Assembly: GCF_024346395.1 (NCBI RefSeq) | Contig: NZ_JAGQCW010000001.1 | Coordinates: forward strand, 558,001 to 622,000 | Reading direction: 5' to 3' | From: Cyanobium sp. AMD-g | Lineage (GTDB): Bacteria; Cyanobacteriota; Cyanobacteriia; PCC-6307; Cyanobiaceae | DNA length: 64,000 bases | Shown here: in pieces, positions 36,922-45,384 of the stretch | How positions within the stretch are numbered: position 1 is the stretch's first letter | Layout: every line of letters starts with the position of its first letter | Made by a program: the position numbers and the translations under genes | Notes under the pieces: generated by a model | Seen by the model: the letters and a program-made list of their open reading frames with translations, nothing else | Told to the model about the DNA's origin: nothing | The model's database searches: none

Positions 36922-37224
36922 TTACCAGAACGTGCGGCAGGGGAAGGCCAGCAGGGCGGGATCGGCCGTGAGCAGCACCAGCTGCTCGATCTCGGCCTGG
37001 GCTGCCAGCATCCGGTCAAATGGATCTCTGTGCGGTTGAAGGAAGGCCCCGGCTCGCAGCGCATGGGCGTCTGCCACCTCCGGCAACTTGCCACTGTGGT
37101 GTTTGATGCTCAGCTCCCAGACCGTGGTGGAGCTCACCCAGAGGCGGGACGCCGGATCTTGCAGAAGCGCCAGCACGTGGCTGTCGAGCAGGTAGGCGTC
37201 ATCGGTGCTGCTGCTCTGGCTCAT
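36922..37224 (-). CDS. PIN-domain toxin, short form
   Basis: A 100-residue protein from ATG 37224. The four PIN acidic positions are visible: YLLDSHVL (Asp), SSTTVWELSIKHHSGKL (Glu), RDPFDRMLAAQA (Asp) and LLTADPALLAF (Asp). It is about 25-30 residues shorter than usual members: the helix after the first strand and a loop before HRDPFDR are missing. It lies eight bases behind a Phd-type antitoxin, so it should be a VapC-like RNase toxin, active or an inactivated remnant. Confidence 0.82.
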   Translation of the reverse strand: MSQSSSTDDAYLLDSHVLALLQDPASRLWVSSTTVWELSIKHHSGKLPEVADAHALRAGAFLQPHRDPFDRMLAAQAEIEQLVLLTADPALLAFPCRTFW

Positions 37225-37232
37225 CGCTGGGG

Positions 37233-37505
37233 TCAGGGCCGCAGCGCCCCGCCATCCCAAAGGGCCAGGTCGTCGTCATCGAGGGGCCGCAACAGCCCCT
37301 CGGGATCGGCCAGCGGAGTGCCGCTGCGCAGCCGACCGGGGAGGCGCGGCGGCGGCGTGGGCTCCAAGGGCATCAACCGCGCCCAGGGCTTGCCGGCCTT
37401 GGCCACCACGATCGTTTCACCGTCATGGGCGGCATCGATCAAGCGCGACAGCTGAGTCTTGGCTTCATGGACGTTGACCAGCCGTGGCGGAGATGGTGCG
37501 TCCAT
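37233..37505 (-). CDS. Phd/YefM-family antitoxin
   Basis: A 90-residue protein. VNVHEAKTQLSRLIDAAHDG and ETIVVAKAGKPWARLMPL form the Phd/YefM DNA-binding fold (8-52), and the Asp-rich C-terminal tail (DDDDLALWDGG) is typical of the toxin-binding part. It is first in the pair and normally represses its own promoter together with the toxin. Confidence 0.87.
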   Translation of the reverse strand: MDAPSPPRLVNVHEAKTQLSRLIDAAHDGETIVVAKAGKPWARLMPLEPTPPPRLPGRLRSGTPLADPEGLLRPLDDDDLALWDGGALRP

Positions 37506-37655
37506 GGAGCGAAACTTAGTCCATGACTAAGGAAGATTCTGGTTCCGTTTGGATCACCGCGCCGGCGCTGGCGTGACGGGCCGGCGAGCCTGTGTCGGTA
37601 GCTACCAGGCTCCCGGTCGGTTTCGAGGGATTCTGGGGCGTGGCTTGCAGGTCTG

Positions 37656-38147
37656 ATGGCTGATTCGGGATCTGCCGGGGGTGGGGTCGACGCCCGAGAC
37701 ATCAAAGCCAACCCCACCGCAAACGCCAACGCCACCCCCCCTCGCCGCCGGGAGCGGGCCAAGCGGCGCGATCTGCGTTGTCCGGTGCACGCGGACACCA
37801 GCATGGTGGGCACGGGGCGGAAGTATTTCCTGCACCTGCTCACCACCGAGGAACTGAAGCAGCGGGGCCTGAGCCACAAGCGGGCCCAGCTGGTGATCCA
37901 GGCCTATCCTGTGCTGGTGCTCAGCAACGAGTGGCTGGAGCAGCTGTGGTGCCCGGAGTGCGGGCAGAGCCACTGGTGCCACATCACTCGCCACGAGCGC
38001 CATGAGCACACGGTGCGCTGGGCCTCGCGGGAGCTGTGGCAGCAGGTGGCCCACGTCGATCCGATGGTGGCCAACCCGAGCGTGAGTGAATTCAGCCGCC
38101 GGGTGGCGGGGCGGGCCGATGGCAACCGCCGTTACTGGGACAACTGA
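37656..38147 (+). CDS. Conserved cyanobacterial hypothetical protein with Cys/His pairs
   Basis: A 163-residue protein. After a low-complexity N terminus (1-35, rich in Ala, Asn, Arg) come RDLRCPVHADTSMVGTG, YFLHLLTTEELKQRGLSHKR and LWCPECGQSHWCHITRHERH. CPVH and CPEC...CHITRH could form one zinc site. The last 16 bases overlap the convergent phosphatase gene. Function unknown. Confidence 0.7.
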   Translation: MADSGSAGGGVDARDIKANPTANANATPPRRRERAKRRDLRCPVHADTSMVGTGRKYFLHLLTTEELKQRGLSHKRAQLVIQAYPVLVLSNEWLEQLWCPECGQSHWCHITRHERHEHTVRWASRELWQQVAHVDPMVANPSVSEFSRRVAGRADGNRRYWDN

Positions 38148-38605
38148 TCCAGCAGGCTGAGCTGGCCGGGCAGGGGCATGGTGCCGGGGTGCACCTGCAT
38201 GAGGTAATCGAGGGCCTGGAGGCGGCTGAGGCGGCGGCGACGCTTCAGCCAGGCCAGGCAGAGCAGGGGCGAGCGCTCCATCGCGGCGATGCAGTGCACG
38301 AACAGGGGGCCGCGCTGCTGCCGCATCTGGATCGCCAGCGCCAGGGCGGCCTCCAGCTCCTCAAGGGAGGGGTCACGGCCGCTGCGGTGATCGGGCAGGG
38401 GGTGGCGGTGCCAGAGGAAGCGCTGCTCGAGGCCCGCCAGCAGGGGCCATTCCTCGCTGCTGCAGAGGCTCAGCACGGCGCCGATGCCCTGGGCTTCGAG
38501 CTGGCTGAGGTGCTCGGGGCGGCGGGGGGCGGGCCCCAGGGCCAGTTCGCCATGGAGCACCCAGTCGATGCGGAAGCGGGTGGGCCCCTTGGGGTCAGGT
38601 GGCAT
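38132..38605 (-). CDS. Dual-specificity/tyrosine phosphatase-like protein
   Basis: A 157-residue protein with the phosphatase P-loop VHCIAAMERSPLL (HCx5RS) near residue 104 and a candidate general-acid Asp in HPLPDHRSGRD about 30 residues earlier. It has the small DSP-like fold and length. It is next to the polysaccharide locus with a Wzc-like tyrosine kinase at 41467; such phosphatases often dephosphorylate Wzc, although this one belongs to the DSP rather than the low-molecular-weight Wzb type. Partner assignment is inference. Confidence 0.83.
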   Translation of the reverse strand: MPPDPKGPTRFRIDWVLHGELALGPAPRRPEHLSQLEAQGIGAVLSLCSSEEWPLLAGLEQRFLWHRHPLPDHRSGRDPSLEELEAALALAIQMRQQRGPLFVHCIAAMERSPLLCLAWLKRRRRLSRLQALDYLMQVHPGTMPLPGQLSLLDQLSQ

Positions 38606-38622
38606 CGACGCGGCCGAGGGGC

Positions 38623-39759
38623 TCAGTTGTTGTTGTTGTTGTTGTCGGCGAGCCGCAGCAGGGTGAGGACGCTGGCGATGCCGGTGAGCGGGCGGCCTAC
38701 GGCATCGACGGCATCGGTGAGCCGAGCATAGTTGCTGCGAAAGACCACCACCACATCGCCATCGCGCAGGGGCGGGTTGAGCAGGGGGGAGGCGGGGGCA
38801 CCGAGGTTGAGGGGCACGGCCATGCGGGTGAGGGTGCCGTTGCGGTTGATGCGGATCAGGTCAACCCGGTCGGTCTTGGCGCGCTGCACGACGCTGCCAC
38901 CGGCCGCCAGCACCGCCTGCACCAGCGGGGTGTTGGGCTTCACCGTCACGGGACCGGGCCGCACCACCTCACCGATCACGTTCACGGTGATTTCCGGTGG
39001 GGCGATGACCGTGGAGGAGAGTTCGCCCAGCTCGATCACCGGCTCGGTGGCGCGGGGAATCATGACGATGTCGCCATCGAAGAGGATCGGGTTCTGCACC
39101 TGGTCGCCCTCCTGAATGAGGGTGAGCAGGTCAACCTTGGCGCGGCGGTAGCGCACCTGGTCGCCGGGGAGGCGGCGGCGCAGCACCACCTCACGGAGGT
39201 TGGCTTCACCAGTGACACCACCGGCCTTCTGGATGGCACTGACGAGGGTGGGCAGGCCGGTGATCGAGACCTCGGCCAGGCCCTTGGAGACTTCCTGGGT
39301 GCTGAGGGTGTAGACGCCAGCGCGTTCCACCTCACCCACCAGGGACACCTGGATGGGACGGGGGCGCACCAGCTGCAGGTCGAGGTCGGAACGGAGCAAT
39401 TGCTTGCGGTAGAGCGCCTGCAACCAGAAGGAGGCCTGGGCCAGGGTGAGGCCGCTGAGGCGGACGATGCCGATGTAGGGAACGGTGGCGGTGCCGTCGC
39501 TGATGATCTGGATCGGACCGGAGCGATCCAGGCGGGTGCTGAGGTTGAGGAAGCGCAGCTCGAGGCCATCGCCGGGCCCGAGGATGTAGGCATCTTCCTG
39601 GGGCACGGCCGGAAGATCCTGACCTGGCTTCAGCTCAGACTGGGATCTGGCGGACGACGTTGGGCTGCCTGACTGGGCCAGAGCAGCCGAAGAGAGCAAG
39701 GTATGGGTAACGAGTACGGCCGCCAGACAGACACTCCGAAGGCGATCGGGTCGGAGCAT
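38623..39759 (-). CDS. Polysaccharide export protein, Wza/SLBB type
   Basis: A 378-residue periplasmic/outer-membrane protein with a signal peptide (1-28, ending ALAQ; no lipobox Cys). The poly-export domain starts with AYILGPGDGLELRFLN (about 57-72) and TATVPYIGIVRLSGLTLAQA; SLBB-like segments follow: IQVSLVGEVERAGVYTL and ITVNVIGEVVRPGPVTV, each with LVSAIQKAGGV or LVQAVLAAGGS. The C terminus ends in six Asn encoded by a GTT/AAC triplet run. It should form the outer-membrane exit channel for the polymer made by this locus. Confidence 0.92.
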   Translation of the reverse strand: MLRPDRLRSVCLAAVLVTHTLLSSAALAQSGSPTSSARSQSELKPGQDLPAVPQEDAYILGPGDGLELRFLNLSTRLDRSGPIQIISDGTATVPYIGIVRLSGLTLAQASFWLQALYRKQLLRSDLDLQLVRPRPIQVSLVGEVERAGVYTLSTQEVSKGLAEVSITGLPTLVSAIQKAGGVTGEANLREVVLRRRLPGDQVRYRRAKVDLLTLIQEGDQVQNPILFDGDIVMIPRATEPVIELGELSSTVIAPPEITVNVIGEVVRPGPVTVKPNTPLVQAVLAAGGSVVQRAKTDRVDLIRINRNGTLTRMAVPLNLGAPASPLLNPPLRDGDVVVVFRSNYARLTDAVDAVGRPLTGIASVLTLLRLADNNNNNN

Positions 39760-39823
39760 GCGAAGGACTGGAAGACCAGGAACCAGAAGGGATTAGGCCA
39801 ACGTTACCGGCGGCGGCAAGCGA

Positions 39824-40105
39824 TCACCTGGGGGCTGGAGCGAAGCGAACCGTGGGCGTCAACACTGAGGTGCTGACCGAGGTGGCGCCGCTGTTGCGGC
39901 CGGCGTTGCCACGGGAGGGGTTGGGACCATTGCCGTTGTTGCCGCCCTGGAAGGGGCCCCGGCCGTTGCCCCGGCCGTTGCCGGCGTTCTGGGCCTCGGC
40001 GGGCAGGGGAGCCAGGACTTCAAGGGCCGTTGCCACCACAGCAGAGCCAAGGACCAGTGACAGCCCCGCTGCCAGTGGAAACGCCGTGATCGAGGGCAAT
40101 TTCAC
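39824..40105 (-). CDS. Small secreted Gly/Asn-rich protein
   Basis: A 93-residue precursor with signal peptide (about 1-38, ending PAEAQ). The mature part is low-complexity Gly/Asn/Arg (GNGRGNGRGPFQGGNNGNG) followed by a short Ser/Thr/Val tail. No family is recognised. It stands between the exporter and an outer-membrane protein in the polysaccharide locus and may be a matrix component. Confidence 0.55.
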   Translation of the reverse strand: MKLPSITAFPLAAGLSLVLGSAVVATALEVLAPLPAEAQNAGNGRGNGRGPFQGGNNGNGPNPSRGNAGRNSGATSVSTSVLTPTVRFAPAPR

Positions 40106-40247
40106 AACGATTATCAGATTAGTTGTGCGTATTTTAGCCTACCCGCAACGTGGTGAACAGACGCTGCCCCGCGACGCTGACGGGACGCCGCAGTTTGTAG
40201 CCAGCGCCACCAATGATCCAACCGGACCGGCTGACCAAGGCCGCGGT

Positions 40248-41279
40248 TCAGAACAGTCCACGGCGGAAGTTGTCCCCCCAGCTCACGGTGAACACCCCCA
40301 CCGTGCCGAAGGGGCTCTGGTTGAAGACATCGGCAGCCAGCAGGTTGATGGCGATGGGCACCTCGCGGAAGGGGGTGTAGGAAAGGTTGAGGTTGGCGCC
40401 GCGGCCACTGACACCGGCGGAGAGGCCGACATTGGGTGTGACCTCGACGCCGATCGCGCCGAAGAGCGACACGTCGCTGCCCTCGAAGTTCTCATCGAGG
40501 GCAGCGAAGTCACGGCCGCCCACGCCGAGGCTGATCTGCAGCACCTGGTTGAAGCGGAAGTTGGGCTTGCGCAACGGCAGGGCCACGGAGACCACACCGA
40601 AGCCGGTGGCGGCGGGGATGGTCTCACTGCTGGGGGCCTGCCGGTAGGCGTAGACGTCGAAGATGCCCCCGGCCACGCTCACCTGCAGGCGCGGCTGGTC
40701 GATGAGGGTGCGGGCCATCGCCACATCGAAGGAGCCGTTGGAGTTGAAGTTCTTGAAACTGGCGACGTTCCAGCGCAGCTCCACGGCGAGATTCCGCCGC
40801 TCGTTGCCGAATCCAAGGCCGGCACTGAACGCTGCGTCGAAGTCACCGTCGCTGAGATCGCGGCCCCCGCCAACACCAGCACTGGCCTGGACGTAGAAAT
40901 CGCCCCAGTTGGCCACATAGGCCGAGGGCACGCCGCCGCCGAGGTTGGGGGGGGCGTAGGGCTCCAGCAGCAGGGCGGCGAGATCGTCGGGCGAGAGGGC
41001 GGGCTGGGCGGCCACGGGCTCAGGGTTGTCAACAGGGGGATCGGCCACCGTCAAGGGCGCGGGTTCGAGGTCGGCAACCCAGACCAAGCCTGGGGAGGCG
41101 GGCTCGGGGCCCGGGGTGGCGCCGCTGCCGGAGAGGGCGCTCTCGGAGACAAATGGATTGCGCGCCGGGGCCAGGGCGGGCTCCTCCTGCCAGACGAGCT
41201 GGGCGCTGGCGGCCAGCGGGGTGCAGCAGAGCAGCAACGCTGTGGCCAGGGGACAACCGCACAAGGACTGGCGAAGCAT
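40248..41279 (-). CDS. Outer-membrane beta-barrel protein, uncharacterised
   Basis: A 343-residue precursor from ATG 41279 (GTG 41315 is less likely) with signal peptide (1-26, ending AASAQ). A Pro/Ala-rich linker (about 30-100) leads to a C-terminal domain of alternating polar/hydrophobic strands with Gly-rich turns: YVQASAGVGGGRDLSDGDF, LAVELRWNVASFKNF, LNLSYTPFREVPIAINLL, ending DNFRRGLF with a terminal Phe. The pattern suggests a 10-14 strand barrel. It lies divergent from the Wzc gene and beside the Wza-like gene, suggesting a role in polymer export or anchoring. Confidence 0.7.
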   Translation of the reverse strand: MLRQSLCGCPLATALLLCCTPLAASAQLVWQEEPALAPARNPFVSESALSGSGATPGPEPASPGLVWVADLEPAPLTVADPPVDNPEPVAAQPALSPDDLAALLLEPYAPPNLGGGVPSAYVANWGDFYVQASAGVGGGRDLSDGDFDAAFSAGLGFGNERRNLAVELRWNVASFKNFNSNGSFDVAMARTLIDQPRLQVSVAGGIFDVYAYRQAPSSETIPAATGFGVVSVALPLRKPNFRFNQVLQISLGVGGRDFAALDENFEGSDVSLFGAIGVEVTPNVGLSAGVSGRGANLNLSYTPFREVPIAINLLAADVFNQSPFGTVGVFTVSWGDNFRRGLF

Positions 41280-41466
41280 CGATCTTCGGCGCGGATACCC
41301 GGTAATTTCACGCACGATGCCAGAGGCCTTCAGGGGGTAGGGATCAGATCAGACAGTTCGCTTCGCCGGCAGGGCTGAGCAGCGGCCGGATGGAGACAAC
41401 GAAACCGCTGATGTTCCCTTGTCAGCGCCCCTAGAGTGACGGCCACGCCCATGCCTCCGGCTCGGA

Positions 41467-43857
41467 ATGCCCGCGCAGAAAGTCAATTCGCAGCATTCAG
41501 GATCAGCAGCGCAGGCAGGCCAGACACTGGTGGCGACGCCGGCAGGATTTGTGGTGGCGGAGTATCAAGGCGGCGAGGAAAAAGAGGGCAGCAACTTCGA
41601 TGTGGGGGATCTGCTGCGAGTGTTCCGGCGGCGGCAGAAGCCGTTTCTGATCACCCTGGCGCTTATCACGGCGGTGATGGCGGCGCGCACCCTGCAGGAG
41701 CGCTATCTGCATCCGGTGTACGCAGGCAATTTCACACTGCTGATTTCCGATCCGGTCAACGAACCGAACGAAACCTCTGGTAGTGGGGATGCTGGGGCCC
41801 TCGCCTCACTGGCACGCAACAGCTCATCGGTGGATCTGCCCACCCTGATGCAGGTGCTGCAGAGCCCGTCAGTGCTTGATCCGGTGTTCGAGGCGCTGAA
41901 GAAGGAGGGGGTGGCTGCGAACGCCCTGCCCAGCATCAGCGTGGGGATGACGAAAGAGGTGAGCCAGGAGGCGGGGCCCTCCTTTGGGGTGGTGGCGGTC
42001 CAGGCCAGGGGCCCGGATCCCCAAGCGCTGAAGCGGGGCCTGGAGCTCACGGAGAAGGCCTATCTGGCCTGGGCCACCAGCCAGCGCCAGGAACGGCTGA
42101 GCGATGGGGTGCGCTTTCTGGAGCAGCAGGAACCGCGGCTGCGCAGCAACAGTGAACGGCTGCAGCTGAACCTGCAGCGCTTCCGGGAAGCCAACACGCT
42201 GATCCAACCCAGCGAGGAGGCCGTGGCCCTGCGGACCCAGCTTGAGCAGCTGCAGCAACGGCGGCTGGCGCAGCAGGGGGAGCGGCGCAGGCTGAATGAG
42301 CTCCGGGCCGACGTAGCCAACGGCCGACTGGCGGCCAGGGGGTTCCGCATCAATGAAGAGGGGGGCAGCCAGGGTGGGACTGGAGCTGGTGCCTCGGCCT
42401 CCGGGGGCGGTTCGGTGTCGGCCAACCTGCCGGGCCAGTCGCAGCTGGATGAACTGCAGCGACTGGAGCAGGAGATCGCCGAGGCGGAGGCCAACTTCCA
42501 ACCCGGCTCGCCGGTGCTGGTGTCGTTGAAGGCGTCGCGGGCGTTGCTGCTGCCGCGGATCCAGGAGAAACAGATGCAGGCCGTGGATGCGGCCCTGCGC
42601 CAGAACGGCAATGCGATCAACACCACCCAGGTCCAGATCGGCCGTCTGGAGCGGCAGTTCCAGAGCCAACCGGAAGTGCTGCGGCAGTTCGAGAGCCTCC
42701 AGAAACGCCTGCAGATCGCCGATGGCAATCTGGAGAGCTATCTGCGGGCCCGGGAGCAATTTCAGCTGGAGATCGCCCAGCGCAGCTCCCCCTGGAAGGT
42801 GATCTCCGCCTCCCAGGTGAGTGGTGTGCCGGTGGAACCCTCCCTGGGCAGGGGACTTCTCAATGGCCTGATGTTGGGCCTGCTCGGTGGCGTCGCCGTT
42901 GCCTTCCTGCGCGAGAGGCTCGACCACGTGTTCCACAGCCCCATGGAGGTGCGGGAAGAACTGAACATGCCGCTTCTCGGCCACATGCCCTACGTGGCGT
43001 TCTTCGATGGGGTGCGGCGCGAGAAGCGCTTCCTGATCAGCGAGCTCGACCAGCAGAACTCCGGGGATGCGGGCTACCAGCGCTTCTTCTACCAGGAATC
43101 GCTGCGCAACCTGTACACGAGCCTGCGCTTTCTGAGCACCGACAAGCCGCTGCGCTCGGTGGCGATCACCAGCACGATGCCCGCGGAGGGCAAGAGCCTG
43201 CTGAACGTGCTGCTGGCCAAAACCCTCTGCGAACTGGGCCAGCGGGTGCTGCTGGTGGATGGCGACCTGCGCAAACCGCAGATCCACCACCGCCTGGGGC
43301 TCGACAACCTGCGCGGGCTGAGCAACCTGCTCACCGAGGAGGCCGCCGACTGGCGGGAGGTGGTGCAGGCGGTGCCCAACTACCCCGGCTGGAGCGTGCT
43401 CACGGCGGGCCTGCTGCCGCCCGATCCGCCGCGGCTGCTGGGCTCGGAGCGCATGGACCAGATCGTGCGGACTCTTGCCGACAGCGGCGAGTTCGATCTG
43501 ATCCTTTACGACACGCCACCGGCCCTGGGCCTGGCCGATGCGGCGCTGATCGCCCAGCATCTCGATGGCATCATCCTGCTGGTGAGCCTGAACAGGGTGG
43601 ATCGGGGGCTGCCGGCCCAGGCGCTGGAGCGGATCCGGGAAGCGGGGGCGCCGCTGCTGGGGGTGGTGACCAACGCCCGCCGCAAGAGCAACGAGAAGGA
43701 GCCTGGGTACGGCTACGGCTACGGCAGCTACGGCATGGGCACGGCCTACGGGTACTACAGCGGTGCGTCCGAAAGCCCGATCGCGTCGTCCAGCCGCTCA
43801 CCGCTGCCGCGCGCCAAGCGGGGGCTGAAGAAACTGGGACGCTGGCTGGATCGCTAA
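41467..43857 (+). CDS. Wzc-type polysaccharide copolymerase with tyrosine autokinase domain
   Basis: A 796-residue inner-membrane protein. The Wzz domain has TM1 (about 59-75) and TM2 (about 462-480), flanking a long periplasmic coiled-coil region (about 190-440). The cytoplasmic BY-kinase domain has Walker A STMPAEGKSLLN (569-), Walker A' LLVDGDLRKP (596-) and Walker B FDLILYDTPPA. The tail (about 747-762) is a Tyr/Gly cluster (GYGYGYGSYGMGTAYGYY), the expected autophosphorylation site. It sets polymer length and couples polymerisation to export. Confidence 0.94.
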   Translation: MPAQKVNSQHSGSAAQAGQTLVATPAGFVVAEYQGGEEKEGSNFDVGDLLRVFRRRQKPFLITLALITAVMAARTLQERYLHPVYAGNFTLLISDPVNEPNETSGSGDAGALASLARNSSSVDLPTLMQVLQSPSVLDPVFEALKKEGVAANALPSISVGMTKEVSQEAGPSFGVVAVQARGPDPQALKRGLELTEKAYLAWATSQRQERLSDGVRFLEQQEPRLRSNSERLQLNLQRFREANTLIQPSEEAVALRTQLEQLQQRRLAQQGERRRLNELRADVANGRLAARGFRINEEGGSQGGTGAGASASGGGSVSANLPGQSQLDELQRLEQEIAEAEANFQPGSPVLVSLKASRALLLPRIQEKQMQAVDAALRQNGNAINTTQVQIGRLERQFQSQPEVLRQFESLQKRLQIADGNLESYLRAREQFQLEIAQRSSPWKVISASQVSGVPVEPSLGRGLLNGLMLGLLGGVAVAFLRERLDHVFHSPMEVREELNMPLLGHMPYVAFFDGVRREKRFLISELDQQNSGDAGYQRFFYQESLRNLYTSLRFLSTDKPLRSVAITSTMPAEGKSLLNVLLAKTLCELGQRVLLVDGDLRKPQIHHRLGLDNLRGLSNLLTEEAADWREVVQAVPNYPGWSVLTAGLLPPDPPRLLGSERMDQIVRTLADSGEFDLILYDTPPALGLADAALIAQHLDGIILLVSLNRVDRGLPAQALERIREAGAPLLGVVTNARRKSNEKEPGYGYGYGSYGMGTAYGYYSGASESPIASSSRSPLPRAKRGLKKLGRWLDR

Positions 43858-43867
43858 TCCATACGCG

Positions 43868-45307
43868 TTAGTAGGCATTGGGAGAGCGGATCTGCAGCAG
43901 GGTCTTGAGCAGGATCTTGATGTCGCTGGCGAGCGACCAGTCGCGCTGATAGTCGAGATCGGCCGCGACGCGACGGGCCATGGCCTCAAGGCTGGCGGTT
44001 TCGCCGCGGAAGCCATTCACCTGGGCCAGGCCGGTGATGCCTGGCTTGAAGAGGTGGCGCTGCATGTAGCCGGGAATCAGCTGGCGGTATTGCTCGTTGT
44101 GATCCACCGCATGGGGGCGGGGGCCCACCAGGCTCATGTGGCCCTGCAGCACGTTGAAGAACTGGGGCAGTTCATCGAGGCTCCAGCGACGCAGCACGGC
44201 CCCCACCGGGGTGATGCGCGGATCGTCGCGGGTGGCCTGGCGCAGCCCCTTCTGGTCGCCGGGCTCCAGCACCCGCATGGTGCGGAACTTGTAGATGCGG
44301 AAGCGGCTGCCGTCGAGGCCGTAGCGATCCTGGAGGAACAGGGCCGGCCCGGGGCTGGTGAGGCGAATGGCCAGGGCAATCAGCAGCAGCAGGGGGCTGA
44401 GCACCACCACGGCGGTGCCGGCGACGGCCACATCAAACGTGCGCTTGAGCTGGCGATCGAGGATCGAATCGAGCGGCTGCCAGAGATCGATGCAGGGCTG
44501 GCCGCCCACATGCTGGGCCTTGAAGTTCATGCCGGGGGCCACCCAGGTGGGGGCGTACACCACCGGAATGCAGGTGTCGCCGAAGAAGCGAATCAGGTCC
44601 TGCATCGAGAGGTCGCTGCGGGACAGGTAGCTGAAGACGATCTGGTCAACGTTATGGCTGTTCAGGTAACTACGCAGATCGGGCAGATGGCCGCCGCAGG
44701 GCGGCATGCCGGTGGGGAGGGGCTGGTCGGGGCCGGGCGGCTGGGGGCTGAACCAGGCGGCCATGCGCAGGCCCAGGTAGGGATTGGCCTGGAGCCGCTT
44801 GTGGAACTCAATGGCGGCCTCCGGCAGGCCCCAGTACAGAATGGAGCGGGCATTGCCCCCGTGGGCGCGATGCCAGCGCAGCAGTTTGCGGCCGCCCACA
44901 TGCAGCAGGAACAGCACGCCCCAGCTGAGGAGGGCCCAGACGGTGACATCCAGGCGTGAATAAAACGTCGAGAGCTTGGTGAGGAAGGCCAGGGTGAGCA
45001 GTGCCCCGAGCACCAACAGCCAGCTGGTGGAGAGGCGGCGCATCAGCGCCACCAGGGTGACCTGCCGGTAACTCTGGTAGAGCTTGCCGTGGGGAAGGAT
45101 CAGGGCGGTGCAGAGCCCCACCACGATCGTGCGCGCGAATCCCCGCTCGCCGTCGACCGATTCGGGGAGATGGCGGCACACCAGCAGCCAGAACAACCCC
45201 ATCACCAGCAGGGGATCGGCCCAGCGCATTAACCGATGCAGGTCGCGGGCGTGGTCGCGAAGAAAACCACCCCAGGGGAATCGAATCGGTGGAGGTATCG
45301 TGACCAT
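43868..45307 (-). CDS. Undecaprenyl-phosphate sugar phosphotransferase (WcaJ/WbaP type)
   Basis: A 479-residue protein from ATG 45307 (TTG 45325 possible). Four or five N-terminal membrane helices (about 20-110) precede a Rossmann-like region (about 140-260) and the catalytic domain with the hallmark RTFDVAVAGTAVVVLSPLLL, TSPGPALFLQDRYGLDG, FRIYKFRTMRV, RRWSLDELPQFFNVL and GHMSLVGPRPH, ending KPGITGLAQVNGFRGE. It transfers a sugar-1-phosphate to undecaprenyl phosphate, the first step of repeat-unit assembly. Convergent with the Wzc gene. Confidence 0.93.
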   Translation of the reverse strand: MVTIPPPIRFPWGGFLRDHARDLHRLMRWADPLLVMGLFWLLVCRHLPESVDGERGFARTIVVGLCTALILPHGKLYQSYRQVTLVALMRRLSTSWLLVLGALLTLAFLTKLSTFYSRLDVTVWALLSWGVLFLLHVGGRKLLRWHRAHGGNARSILYWGLPEAAIEFHKRLQANPYLGLRMAAWFSPQPPGPDQPLPTGMPPCGGHLPDLRSYLNSHNVDQIVFSYLSRSDLSMQDLIRFFGDTCIPVVYAPTWVAPGMNFKAQHVGGQPCIDLWQPLDSILDRQLKRTFDVAVAGTAVVVLSPLLLLIALAIRLTSPGPALFLQDRYGLDGSRFRIYKFRTMRVLEPGDQKGLRQATRDDPRITPVGAVLRRWSLDELPQFFNVLQGHMSLVGPRPHAVDHNEQYRQLIPGYMQRHLFKPGITGLAQVNGFRGETASLEAMARRVAADLDYQRDWSLASDIKILLKTLLQIRSPNAY

Positions 45308-45384
45308 GGACGGGATGGGGCCCAAAAGGAGCGAAACCAGGGCAAGCTTGGCCCAGCTTTCGGGGAAGGGGAAGGGCCTTGAAG

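Noticed and set aside
34218-37094. A 958-codon minus-strand open frame opposite clpB
   Set aside because: Shadow of ClpB; it shows no family pattern and crosses the clpB promoter and stop.
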